Source of the DNA: Calothrix sp. 336/3 | GTDB lineage: Bacteria; Cyanobacteriota; Cyanobacteriia; Cyanobacteriales; Nostocaceae | Direction of reading: 5' to 3' | NCBI RefSeq assembly: GCF_000734895.2 | Contig: NZ_CP011382.1 | Coordinates: 1,466,700-1,530,699, forward strand | Length of the DNA stretch: 64,000 nucleotides | In this document: positions 25,660 to 33,196 of the stretch, piece after piece | Numbering within the stretch: position 1 is the first letter of the stretch | Layout: each line of letters opens with the position of its first letter | Translations under genes and position numbers: made by a program | The notes under the pieces: model-generated | Seen by the model: the letters and a program-made list of their open reading frames with translations, nothing else | What the model was told of the DNA's origin: nothing | The model's database searches: none

Positions 25660-26442
25660 CTAGCTGGAAGCACTGGTGTAAAAACGCAGGGCAAAACGCC
25701 AGAACCAAATAGAAACTAGAAATAATCCCAAAGCGAGAAAACCTGAGCTAAGTAGCCAATTTAATTGACTTCTACCTAACATCACCTCTGCGGGGATTGT
25801 GGTTAAAAAAGCGACAGGAACAATAAAGGTAAAAAAGAAACGATATGCTACGGGATAGGCAATCATGGGATACCTGCCTGCTTCTAATAAACCCCGTAAA
25901 ACTTCAGTCACATTGTAGATTTTGACAAACCAAATACTTGTGGCTCCGAGGATAAACCATAAGCTATACAGCATAACGAAGCCGAAAAATAAAGGTATGA
26001 TGCTGAGAAAATAATCGCTGGTTTGTAAACCTAATCTTGTGCCGGCGTAGCTAATTAATAGACAGCCAAAAAATAAATCTGGTAGTCCCCAGGGGGAGAA
26101 GGTGTGAGTCGAAAGCCAAAATTGACTGGGGATGGGTTTGAGGAGAACAAAATCCAGGGTTCCTTGCTGTACCTGACTGACAATACGGTTGAGGTTGGGT
26201 GCAAGAAATGTGGCAGAGAATCCTTGCAGTAAGGTGAAAATACCTAAAACTATGAGAGCGGCTTCCCAAGACCAACCACTGAATCTGTATCCTTTGTTGT
26301 AGAAGAGGAAGAGTCCAAATAAGCTGCCTGCAAGGTTACCAATGCTACTGAGAGCAGCTAGAAGAAAATTGATGCGGTACTCCATTTCAGCAGCGATCGC
26401 TGTACTCCAAAATAGTCCGATTAATCTGAGGTATTTTGACAT
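25660..26442 (-). CDS. ABC-2 family transporter permease
   Basis: About 260 residues from the ATG at 26442 (an in-frame ATG at 26481 is possible but adds residues not typical of the family). It has about six membrane helices and the ABC-2 permease features ALIVLGIFTLLQGFSATFLAPNL, VQQGTLDFVLLKPIPSQFWLSTHTFSPWGLPDLFFG and YPMIAYPVAYRFFFTFIVPVAFLTTIPAEVMLGR. Such proteins pair with a separate ATPase and a second permease, usually encoded elsewhere in cyanobacteria; none is adjacent here. The substrate is unknown. Confidence 0.88.
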   Translation of the reverse strand: MSKYLRLIGLFWSTAIAAEMEYRINFLLAALSSIGNLAGSLFGLFLFYNKGYRFSGWSWEAALIVLGIFTLLQGFSATFLAPNLNRIVSQVQQGTLDFVLLKPIPSQFWLSTHTFSPWGLPDLFFGCLLISYAGTRLGLQTSDYFLSIIPLFFGFVMLYSLWFILGATSIWFVKIYNVTEVLRGLLEAGRYPMIAYPVAYRFFFTFIVPVAFLTTIPAEVMLGRSQLNWLLSSGFLALGLFLVSIWFWRFALRFYTSASS

Positions 26443-26497
26443 AGGAGGAAAAATTGTGAGATTATTCAAGAGTCTCGCCATGGCGATCGCCAGTGAA

Positions 26498-27079
26498 TTA
26501 CTTCATCAGCAGAGCAATTTGCTTACCACTTTCATCTACCACAGTTAAAGGTAATTTGTTTTGTTTTTCTTTCCTGGGTAAATTGATAATTTGTACACCC
26601 TTACCCACGGGTTTAACTACCATAATATAACGATTATTTTGCCACTGAATCTTTGTCACTCTGTGCAGTAGGATATACACCCTAGCTATTTTTCCAGAGT
26701 TAATTTCCACAACTGATTTATCACAGGTAGAGCGACGCACCGGGTTAGGTTTTTTCCATAATCCAGAAAAGTTGTTGATGTCAAAAGTGCCACTACCACC
26801 GGGATAGGTAGTAAAGGCGAAAATATTATGTTTCCAATAATCTCCACCTAGTTGATTGATTTTATCTTGGGAGTAGCGGTTGGAGAGTTGCTGAAGGTGT
26901 TGTTTTTGTTCCTTTGCTGAGGGACGTACCCAAGTTTGGGATTCTCCACAAACATTAAACTTAATTTCACTAGAAGCGGTATTTGCTAGGGAACCTGGAA
27001 CTAGTACCAAATTCTGACTAGCAATCATTAGGGATAGGGAATAAAAGCTGGTTTTCTGGCTAAGGAGATAATTGCACAT
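26498..27079 (-). CDS. Hypothetical secreted protein
   Basis: A 193-residue protein with a moderately hydrophobic N-terminus (FYSLSLMIASQNLVLVPGSLANTAS) that looks like a signal peptide. The mature part has KFNVCGESQTWVRPSAKEQ, GDYWKHNIFAFTTYPGGSGTFDINNFSGLW, and a basic C-terminal half (RVYILLHRVTKIQWQNNRYIMVVKPVGKG). Two cysteines (in NVCGES and STCDKS) could form a disulfide. I do not recognise the family. It lies just downstream of the GDT1 pair and upstream of the ABC-2 permease, all on the minus strand, but a shared function is not evident. Confidence 0.65.
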   Translation of the reverse strand: MCNYLLSQKTSFYSLSLMIASQNLVLVPGSLANTASSEIKFNVCGESQTWVRPSAKEQKQHLQQLSNRYSQDKINQLGGDYWKHNIFAFTTYPGGSGTFDINNFSGLWKKPNPVRRSTCDKSVVEINSGKIARVYILLHRVTKIQWQNNRYIMVVKPVGKGVQIINLPRKEKQNKLPLTVVDESGKQIALLMK

Positions 27080-27090
27080 ATCAGGGAAAC

Positions 27091-27381
27091 TTAATCTTCA
27101 ACTGATTCAGGATTATTGAAGAATAGTAACCTAATTGCCAGAATTGCAAAACCCACAGCAGCGATCGCCTTTAAAATCCTAGTTGGTAATACCTCTGCTA
27201 CTGCTCCTCCCGCGATCGCCCCTAGTAAACTTGTTAATAACAATGCTCCTGCTGTACCAAAGAATACCGCACGGGTGGACTGACCGCGACCTGAAAGGGC
27301 GATCGCCGCTAATTGACTTTTATCACCTAATTCCGATAAAAATACTGTGATAAAGCTGATTCCTAATAAATGCCAGTTCAT
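27091..27381 (-). CDS. Half-size TMEM165/GDT1-family cation exporter subunit
   Basis: A 96-residue membrane protein with one copy of the GDT1/UPF0016 repeat: ITVFLSELGDKSQLAAIALSG, holding the E-x-G-D-K-(S/T) metal-binding motif, followed by two further helices. Known members (Synechocystis Mnx, plant PAM71, yeast Gdt1) export Mn2+ or Ca2+ and have two such repeats in one chain. Here the second repeat is encoded by the upstream gene, so the working unit is probably a heterodimer. It would move manganese out of the cytoplasm or into the thylakoid lumen. Confidence 0.9.
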   Translation of the reverse strand: MNWHLLGISFITVFLSELGDKSQLAAIALSGRGQSTRAVFFGTAGALLLTSLLGAIAGGAVAEVLPTRILKAIAAVGFAILAIRLLFFNNPESVED

Positions 27382-27492
27382 ATATGGGGAATGGGTAAGG
27401 GAAATTATAAGTAATGAGTGATGAGTAGTGAATTCAGTCTTGAAACCCTTATAGGATAAGAGGCGTTTCTAATTCACATCAGGTGTAAATTA

Positions 27493-27924
27493 TTAACCGA
27501 AAATCACATCTCCAAATAGCATCACGGAGATAATTAGTAACATAATCCCGGCTGCTGTCTCCACGGTTTTCGGTGCTAGACGAGTCGATATCCAGCTACC
27601 TAACAATACACCCAGAAGGCTTGTAGTGATTAATGCTGCTCCAGAGCCTAGAAAAACTACCCAAGGCTGATGGGATTCTGCGCTCATTAACAGAGTTGAT
27701 AATTGGGTTTTATCACCGATTTCCGCTAAAAATATGGTGACAAAAGTTGTCGCAAAGGTGACAATTACAGGCTCTCGCTTTGGTAAAGTTGTAGTCACAG
27801 TTGGCAGTTCACCATGGGCGAGAGAGCTACGCTCCGCCGAAGCGGCGAACGCAGTTTCCCCAGATTCTTCGGTTGCAATAAAATTTACAGGTGCGGTGTC
27901 AAGTTTCACAATCTTCAGAGACAT
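27493..27924 (-). CDS. Half-size TMEM165/GDT1-family cation exporter subunit, partner of the next gene
   Basis: A 143-residue protein with a polar N-terminal extension of about 50 residues, then one GDT1 repeat: TFVTIFLAEIGDKTQLSTLLMSA with the E-x-G-D-K-T motif, and two more helices (VFLGSGAALITTSLLGVLLG; AAGIMLLIISVMLFGDV). It precedes the other half-size gene by 111 bp on the same strand. The 5' leader is highly structured (27973-28063). Manganese export by the pair is inferred from the family. Confidence 0.9.
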   Translation of the reverse strand: MSLKIVKLDTAPVNFIATEESGETAFAASAERSSLAHGELPTVTTTLPKREPVIVTFATTFVTIFLAEIGDKTQLSTLLMSAESHQPWVVFLGSGAALITTSLLGVLLGSWISTRLAPKTVETAAGIMLLIISVMLFGDVIFG

Positions 27925-27972
27925 TTTTCATATTTCTTTCATTTTCTCTGATGAACACCACAAAAAGCAAGA

Positions 27973-28063
27973 GGTTTCGGCGACACCGTATCACCAACGG
28001 TCAAGAATTAACTCCCGAACCAAGCAAGGGAAGCTTTTGGCGGGAGTTGGGGCAAAAATTCTT
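27973..28063 (-). promoter_or_regulatory. Structured leader with two mutually exclusive helices, upstream of the GDT1 pair
   Basis: On the minus strand AAGAATT (28063-28057) and AACTCCCG (28048-28041) pair with CGGGAGTT (28017-28010) and AATTCTT (28009-28003). This makes a 15-bp helix with one bulge and an inner CCAA/TTGG stem. Alternatively GGTTCGG (28021-28015) can pair with CCGAAACC (27980-27973), enclosing the hairpin ACCGT/ACGGT. The shared bases mean that both cannot form at once, as in a riboswitch or attenuator. Manganese exporters are often controlled by the yybP-ykoY riboswitch, but its conserved loops are not clearly present here. Confidence 0.5.
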
Positions 28064-28164
28064 AATTCTCGGCTTTTACTGTGTTTTTCAATAGAAAAGC
28101 TTTAAACCACTAGTACCGGGTGACTAAAATAAACCACCTATTCCAAATTTCTGAAACACTTGCA

Positions 28165-28265
28165 GCAAAGTAATTACGTTAGCGTCGCTCTCCCGCAGGA
28201 GGCATTACGAATTACGAATTACGAATTACGAATTACGAATTACGAATTACGAATTACGAATTACG
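28165..28265. repeat. Palindromic repeat fragment with (ATTACGA)n tract
   Basis: ATTACGTTAGCGTCGCTCTCCCGCAGGAGGC at 28170-28203 matches the end segment of the ATACCAATTC-family elements. It is followed by about nine copies of the heptamer ATTACGA (28204-28265). The tract ends just before the msrB stop codon. Confidence 0.8.
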
Positions 28266-28275
28266 CATAGCGGTA

Positions 28276-28776
28276 CTAGCTTTCTTGGGGTATAAACTTT
28301 AAGGAAACCCCATTCATACAATAGCGTAGACCAGTGGGAGCCGGACCATCGTTAAAAACGTGTCCTAGGTGTCCTCCACAGCGATCGCAATGTACTTCTA
28401 CCCTTTTCATAAAAAATGATTTGTCAACGGATGTCCCCACTTTCCCCTCGATGGGAGCATAAAAACTGGGCCATCCTGTACCACTATTAAATTTAGTCTC
28501 CGATGTAAACAGAGGTGAACCACACCCCGCACAGACGTAAGTTCCAGGGGCATAATTTTTGTCTAGGGGACTAGTACCAGCACGCTCTGTACCATGTTGC
28601 CGTAAAACACGAAACTGCTCTGGTGTCAGAATTGTTTGCCATTCTGCGTCTGTTTTTGTGATTTCGTATTCTTTGTTGACTTTTGCCATAACCTGTGTAT
28701 TCCCACGGACGTAACGTAATAACCAAAATGCACCGATACTTGCAGCGATCAATTTGAGAAAGTCTCGCTTTTTCAT
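28276..28776 (-). CDS. msrB: Peptide-methionine (R)-S-oxide reductase
   Basis: Repairs methionine-R-sulfoxide in oxidised proteins. The 166-residue product has a short N-terminal hydrophobic segment ([18 protein letters not shown]), probably a membrane anchor or signal, so this form acts outside the cytoplasm or at the membrane. The catalytic domain has two zinc CxxC pairs (CAGCGSPLF and [12 protein letters not shown]), [11 protein letters not shown], and the catalytic cysteine in [13 protein letters not shown]. An anchor before MsrB is seen in a subset of cyanobacterial enzymes. It stands alone on the minus strand. Confidence 0.93.
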   Translation of the reverse strand: MKKRDFLKLIAASIGAFWLLRYVRGNTQVMAKVNKEYEITKTDAEWQTILTPEQFRVLRQHGTERAGTSPLDKNYAPGTYVCAGCGSPLFTSETKFNSGTGWPSFYAPIEGKVGTSVDKSFFMKRVEVHCDRCGGHLGHVFNDGPAPTGLRYCMNGVSLKFIPQES

Positions 28777-28829
28777 TTGTCTTTATTCTTTGCACAACAG
28801 AGTTGCACAACTTATTGTAAATTTACCAT

Positions 28830-29117
28830 TTAATAAACTTCATCATGACTGCCAATATCAATCAATAAAATCACCATTTCTAACAATTTCTCATCCTCCG
28901 ACAAATTAAAGATAATTCTACAATCATAAGTAACAGAGCAAGACCACAATTTCGCTAATTTTGCTGTCAATTTATGAGACTTCAAAGACGGTGTAAATGG
29001 GTCATCTCCTCAAAGCCTTAATACATTAATAATTTGATTTGTTAATTGTGGGTTTTTCTTTGTAAACTTCCTAAAAGACCGATTAAATCAACTACTTCAG
29101 ACAACTTCCATCGTCAT
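28830..29117 (-). pseudogene. Decayed RelE/YafQ-type toxin gene
   Basis: Reading the minus strand from ATG at 29117 gives M-T-M-E-V-V-stop-S-S-stop-F-N-R-S-F-R-K-F-T-K-K-N-P-Q-L, then LRL-stop-GDDPFTPSLKSHKL and WSCSVTYDCRIIF, ending IGSHDEVY at 28830. This is the typical order of a RelE/YafQ-like mRNA interferase (F-x-K-NPQL, DPF-P-L-HKL, WS-S--YD-RI-F, IG-HDEVY). Three in-frame TGA codons interrupt it, one at a position where family members usually have Trp. The start codon is one base after the stop of the antitoxin remnant, the usual operon overlap. It should be inactive. Confidence 0.8.
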
Positions 29118-29118
29118 C

Positions 29119-29320
29119 TCATCGTAAATCAGCGATCAAATCATCAACGCTACCTCTATGTGCTGTCCCATCATTAAAAGCCTGCACTACTTCTTGAGAA
29201 TTAGCCAAAATTTCAACCCACCGATTCTCAATTCTTTGCTGCCGAAGAAACTAAAATAAATACTCTCTCTTCTGTGGGCAAACTTTCAATAGAATTAATA
29301 ATTTTTTGTAAAGTCATCAT
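29119..29320 (-). pseudogene. Decayed antitoxin gene of the RelE-type pair
   Basis: From ATG at 29320 (a second ATG follows) the minus strand reads MTLQKIINSIESLPTEERVFIL. The frame then shifts by one base near 29260, after which RQQRIENRWVEILANSQEV and TAHRGSVDDLIADLR follow, ending in TGA at 29119. The two halves together match the usual small antitoxin encoded before RelE-type toxins in cyanobacteria. A single indel explains the break, so the pair decayed in place. No intact ORF remains. Confidence 0.75.
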
Positions 29321-29455
29321 AGAACCTTCCAAATTAACTAACTTTACTAACTCTATTTTAATCTCTCAATCCCAAGCCTCCAACTGAAAAAGTGATCAAG
29401 TCTAGCTACCATTGTAACAGAATTTTAAGAAAAAATAATTTTTATTACCTAATGC

Positions 29456-29509
29456 TAAGTTGCTGTTACAGGTAGTAGTCTCTATACTGTTATTGCGACG
29501 GTTGGGAAG
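29456..29509. repeat. Dispersed ~50-bp repeat
   Basis: The segment around GGTAGTAGTCTCTATACT..ATTGCGACGG is found, inverted, at 15561-15614 with a handful of mismatches. It has no ORF or clear palindrome. The surrounding 29321-30039 stretch holds no recognisable gene; it contains small hairpins such as GCCCTATCGGGC near 29678. Confidence 0.65.
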
Positions 29510-30039
29510 CAATCTCACTATGACAACTCACCACTAAATGACAGTATGGTTGAGAGTTGTGAGTTTGCCGTGATTCACAGATGAGAATTTGATAAAAATT
29601 ACTGCTCATATCACAATACGGTTCAGTGAATGAGATTTATACCGATTCAAAAAATGTTTACGACAGATACCCCACCTGCCCTATCGGGCACCCTCCCCGA
29701 AATCGGGCTACCCATTAGTCACATTTTTCTTAACAATTCTGAAACCCTTGCTCTGTAAACCACAAACTTTTGGAAATGAACGGCATGATAAAGGTTTCAT
29801 CCTTCGTGAACCAGGAGTATTCACCATTGCTTTAAGAGTGATGTCTACGACGGGCTACGCCTACGCTATAGGCAATGTTAGTGACATCGCCTGAAATGCT
29901 CACTAATAGTTTATTTTCTTGTATGCTTATATTGAACTGAAATGTTTGCTTGACAAGGTTTACAAAAAACTTTTTGGTTTAGTGAGATTATTTAAGTCGT
30001 AAAACAAGAGGCTATGATATTGCAAAGCCTATTAACGCT

Positions 30040-30150
30040 GACAATAATTTGTCACCAATCAATCAAGAAGGATATTGAGTCTCCGAAGACAACAAATTGT
30101 CACCAGCGACAATAATGTGTCACCGACGACAAATAATTAGTCACTGTACA
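30040..30150. mobile_element. Transposon end resembling a type V-K CRISPR-associated (Tn7-like) transposon
   Basis: Four related 17-18-bp repeats lie in the same orientation: 30040-30056, 30088-30104, 30108-30124 and 30128-30145, of the form GACAAWAATTTGTCACC. They end at TGTACA (30145-30150). Read inward from 30150 on the minus strand the end begins TGTACAGTGAC, followed by TGTCGTCGGTGAC, very like the ends of ShCAST as I remember them, where such repeats bind the transposase TnsB. The edge lies 38 bp beyond the 3' end of tRNA-Leu, the typical insertion place of V-K CASTs. No tnsB, tnsC, tniQ, cas12k or second end was found, so this looks like a remnant or solo end. Confidence 0.7.
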
Positions 30151-30188
30151 ACAACACTTCCAGCTTTAAGTTTGATTTATCTTGGTAG

Positions 30189-30272
30189 TGGGCAGGAGGA
30201 GAATCGAACTCCTATGACCGCAAGGTCGCCACATTTTGAGTGTGGTGCGTCTACCAGTTTCGCCACCCGCCC
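30189..30272 (-). tRNA. tRNA-Leu (anticodon CAA)
   Basis: An 84-nt class II tRNA. The acceptor GGGCGGG pairs with CCTGCCC and the discriminator is A; CCA is not encoded. The anticodon loop CTCAAAA between CCACA and TGTGG gives CAA. The variable arm is short-stemmed (GACCTTGCGGTC), and the T-loop is GTTCGATTC. A TATGAT -10 box with an upstream TG (minus strand, 30290-30295) lies 17 bases before the 5' end, inside the 3' part of the M48 peptidase gene. Next to its 3' end is the CAST-like transposon end. Confidence 0.95.
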
Positions 30273-31126
30273 TTATTTGCAACTTTATCATCATAGCATA
30301 TTTTGTGATTTTGCAACAACTTTTGATATTCTTTCCCAGATGCCCATTGGTCAATTTCCCTGGCACGGAGAACGGGGACAGGGTGAGTGAGTTGGGCAGT
30401 ACGGGCAACTTTCAGCATCTCACCCATTTCCGTTTTGCTGATATCATCGTAGGCACGGGCTTGGGCGATGAAAGCGTCAAGATTCAGTTGGGGAGAGAGG
30501 TTAGGGGAACCACCAGCTAATTTCATCAGCACGGACATCATAATTTTTGGGTTTTGGGTAGCCAACAAAGCAGCGCGATCGCAGGTAAATTCTGCACAAC
30601 GCACCCACTCCAAAAGTTGTGATTGAATACTTTGAGCTAGTATTGCACCGACTGTGGGGACTGTCGCAGCAGCGAGAATCAAGATATTGACAGGGGTAAG
30701 ATAGACGCTGTGATCACATTTTAAATGTCCCAACTCGTGGGCAATCACCCCTTGGATTTCCTCTGGTGTGAGAATATCAATTAAGGATGTGTGGATGACG
30801 ATAAAGGGTTGTTTCCCACGCATGGCAAAGGTGTAAGCATTGGGAGCCGGATGTTGTCTGACATATAATTGGGGTGGCTCCATATCTAAAATTTGGCAAG
30901 CTTCTAGAAGTAGGGCGTGTAAATGGGGTAGTTGTTTTTCTCCCACCAAAATACTCGAAGCAATATTTTCCACATAGAAAACCTGTTCGGCAACCGGTCC
31001 GAGGAGGTTTCGCACCAACATATCAATCCCTGGGATTTGTTTAAGTGCTTGAGTTGCCTCTAAGTCTAAAGGATGACGGAAGGAGTCAGCTTTGAGACCA
31101 ATTAATTGAGTCTTGGAAAAAGACAT
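30251..31126 (-). CDS. M48-family zinc metallopeptidase
   Basis: A 291-residue peptidase of the HtpX/Ste24-like M48 group. The zinc motif is GVIAHELGHLKCDH (HExxH), and the third ligand is expected in the later CAEFTCDRAALLA segment. A hydrophobic stretch (VNILILAAATVPTVGAILA) follows the active site. It probably takes part in membrane-protein quality control. The last seven codons (..NKGGWRNW) overlap the first 22 bases of tRNA-Leu, and its 3' end also contains the tRNA promoter. The true C-terminus may have been altered here. The start is ATG at 31126. Confidence 0.9.
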   Translation of the reverse strand: MSFSKTQLIGLKADSFRHPLDLEATQALKQIPGIDMLVRNLLGPVAEQVFYVENIASSILVGEKQLPHLHALLLEACQILDMEPPQLYVRQHPAPNAYTFAMRGKQPFIVIHTSLIDILTPEEIQGVIAHELGHLKCDHSVYLTPVNILILAAATVPTVGAILAQSIQSQLLEWVRCAEFTCDRAALLATQNPKIMMSVLMKLAGGSPNLSPQLNLDAFIAQARAYDDISKTEMGEMLKVARTAQLTHPVPVLRAREIDQWASGKEYQKLLQNHKICYDDKVANKGGWRNW

Positions 31127-31388
31127 GGGGAAAATAGAAAATAGGTGGTAAGAAACAAGCTGATACTATTCTAGATTTTACCTGGGAGATTTTGGTATGA
31201 GGGCAGGAAATAATCTAAACGAACAGAAAAAGATGCCAGTTCTTACTTTTTAAGTAGCCCGGTGGAATTAAATATAAGATGGGAGTCGGTTTGGTTGAAG
31301 TATGAAATCTAACGCCCCCATCAGTGACGCTACCGCAAACCCATTCTACAAACAATTTTGCCTAACTCCTTACTCCTTCCCAAAACAA

Positions 31389-31421
31389 AGGGGACAAGGA
31401 AGAATAGTCCTCCTTGTCCTC
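31389..31421 (-). terminator. Intrinsic terminator of murA
   Basis: The arms GGGACAAGGA (31391-31400) and TCCTTGTCCT (31411-31420) form a nearly perfect hairpin 27 bp after the murA stop; on the minus strand a run rich in T follows. The rest of the 31127-31447 gap shows no gene. Confidence 0.8.
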
Positions 31422-31447
31422 TTCGTTGCTTAATTAAGTATTAGTAG

Positions 31448-32863
31448 TTAATCCCTAGTAGTTGTTGTAACATCTGCTGTTACTGGGGAATTAGTTGAAG
31501 GTACTTCCTTTTCTAGTTCCGTTGCTGGGACGCGGAGAATTTTTGCTCCCAGTTGTTGCAACTTAATATCGAGGCGATCGTAACCCCGATCCAAGAACTG
31601 AAGACCTTTAACAAGGGTTTCACCTTCTGCCGCTAATCCGGCAATCACGAGGGCAGCAGTTGCCCGTAAATCAGTACCTAGGACGGGGGCACCGGAGAGC
31701 ATGGGAACACCACGGACAAAGGCAGTATTACCTTTAACACGAATATCCGCACCGAGACGATTTAATTCCGAAGCATGACGCAGACGGTTTTCAAATACAG
31801 ACTCGTTGATTAAGCTATCCCCTTCTGCTAAGGCAAGTAATGCCATGAAGGGTGCTTGCATATCTGTGGGGAAACCAGGATGGGGTAAGGTTTCAATATC
31901 TGCGGCAATTAATTTGTCAGCCGGAAGCACACGCAGGCGATCGCTGGCATCTTCGACTACAGTGACACCAATCTCTCGCAGTTTGGCAATGATGGGTAGG
32001 AGGTGTTCGGGAGCTACTGGGGAAATGCTAATTTCTGAGCGAGTAATTGCTCCAGCCACTAGAAATGTACCAGCTTCAATGCGGTCAGGAATGATGGAGT
32101 AGTCAACAGAGTGTAATTCTGGTACACCGTTGATCACAATTGTACTAGTACCTGCCCCTTGAATCTTCGCACCCATGGCAATGCAAAAATTGGCTAAATC
32201 TGTCACCTCTGGCTCACGGGCAGCATTTTCAATGATTGTTTCCCCATCCGCTAGGGTTGCCGCCATCATCAAGGTTTCTGTAGCTCCGACACTGGGAATA
32301 TCTAAGTATATTTTTGCCCCTTTTAAGCGGCGATCGCTCCCAGGAACATAGGCATTACAAATACCATGTTCAATTTGCACCTCTGCTCCCATGGCTTGCA
32401 GTCCCCTAACGTGCAAGTCTACGGGTCTGGCTCCGATAGCACAACCTCCTGGTAGAGGCATCTGAGCAACTCCTAAACGCGCCAAAATTGCCCCAATGGC
32501 AAAAAAACTGGCTCGCAATTGGGTGACCAACTCATAGGGAGCTTTGGAAGTAGTAATATTTCTGGCATTAATGTCTAAAATATCACCATCTTGCTGAAAA
32601 CCTACTCCTAGGGCTGATAGCACTTGCCCCATACGTGTGACATCAGCTAAGAATGGTACGTTACGAATACGACAATCACCGGAACAAAGTAAAGCCCCAG
32701 CCATAATCACTAGTGCGGAATTTTTGGCTCCGCTGACTCGCACATCACCTTGCAAACGCCGCCCACCCCAAATTTGCAAGACTGAGGAGTCTGCAATCGG
32801 GGAGATATTAGCATCTGGTAAGCTGCTGGAAGAATTGATAAGCCTACCCTCCAAAATGAACAA
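31448..32863 (-). CDS. murA: UDP-N-acetylglucosamine 1-carboxyvinyltransferase
   Basis: Transfers enolpyruvate from PEP to UDP-GlcNAc, the first committed step of peptidoglycan synthesis, in the cytoplasm. Of 471 residues, [16 protein letters not shown] has the substrate-binding Lys-Asn, and [20 protein letters not shown] holds the catalytic cysteine that fosfomycin attacks. [16 protein letters not shown] and [21 protein letters not shown] are also typical. It has an N-terminal extension of about 30 residues and a Thr/Glu-rich tail. No ATG is available near the N-terminus; TTG at 32863 is the open-frame start, and the real one may lie slightly downstream. Confidence 0.96.
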   Translation of the reverse strand: MFILEGRLINSSSSLPDANISPIADSSVLQIWGGRRLQGDVRVSGAKNSALVIMAGALLCSGDCRIRNVPFLADVTRMGQVLSALGVGFQQDGDILDINARNITTSKAPYELVTQLRASFFAIGAILARLGVAQMPLPGGCAIGARPVDLHVRGLQAMGAEVQIEHGICNAYVPGSDRRLKGAKIYLDIPSVGATETLMMAATLADGETIIENAAREPEVTDLANFCIAMGAKIQGAGTSTIVINGVPELHSVDYSIIPDRIEAGTFLVAGAITRSEISISPVAPEHLLPIIAKLREIGVTVVEDASDRLRVLPADKLIAADIETLPHPGFPTDMQAPFMALLALAEGDSLINESVFENRLRHASELNRLGADIRVKGNTAFVRGVPMLSGAPVLGTDLRATAALVIAGLAAEGETLVKGLQFLDRGYDRLDIKLQQLGAKILRVPATELEKEVPSTNSPVTADVTTTTRD

Positions 32864-33001
32864 ACAATTTTATAACCCGGATGTTGGTTTTGATTCTACA
32901 AGAAATAATTAATTTGTTTACATTATTGCATCACATATGTGTTTGATTATGCTTGGGATAAAATTATCTTGAGGAATAAAAAACGCCCTGAGTTGATTCT
33001 C

Positions 33002-33030
33002 TTGACAGTTGGGAAAGATTAAGTAATAAT
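33002..33030 (+). promoter_or_regulatory. Sigma-70 type promoter of tRNA-Leu(CAG)
   Basis: TTGACA at 33002-33007 and TAATAAT at 33024-33030 with 16-17 bp between them. Transcription would start about 20 bp before the tRNA. Confidence 0.8.
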
Positions 33031-33058
33031 CAGAAATTGTCGATATGCCATGATGCAA

Positions 33059-33140
33059 GCGGAACTGGCGGAATTGGCAGACGCGCTAGATTCAGGTTCT
33101 AGTGCCGCAAGGCTTCCGGGTTCAAGTCCCGGGTTCCGCA
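33059..33140 (+). tRNA. tRNA-Leu (anticodon CAG)
   Basis: An 82-nt class II tRNA. GCGGAAC pairs with GTTCCGC, the discriminator is A, and CCA is not encoded. The anticodon loop TTCAGGT between CTAGA and TCTAG gives CAG. The T-arm is CCGGGTTCAAGTCCCGG. The trmH-like gene follows by 56 bp. Confidence 0.97.
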
Positions 33141-33196
33141 TTCAATTGTACAAGGTGGGAAGTTTTGATTAACCCCATCAATGGGTGTGTTGTGCT

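Noticed and set aside
27925..28100. yybP-ykoY manganese riboswitch
   Set aside because: The position suits it, but the conserved loop sequences are not clearly found; reported as an unclassified structured leader instead.
28777..30040. Remnants of Cas12k or Tns genes next to the CAST-like end
   Set aside because: I read the stretch on both strands and found only the toxin-antitoxin remnants; nothing resembled these proteins.
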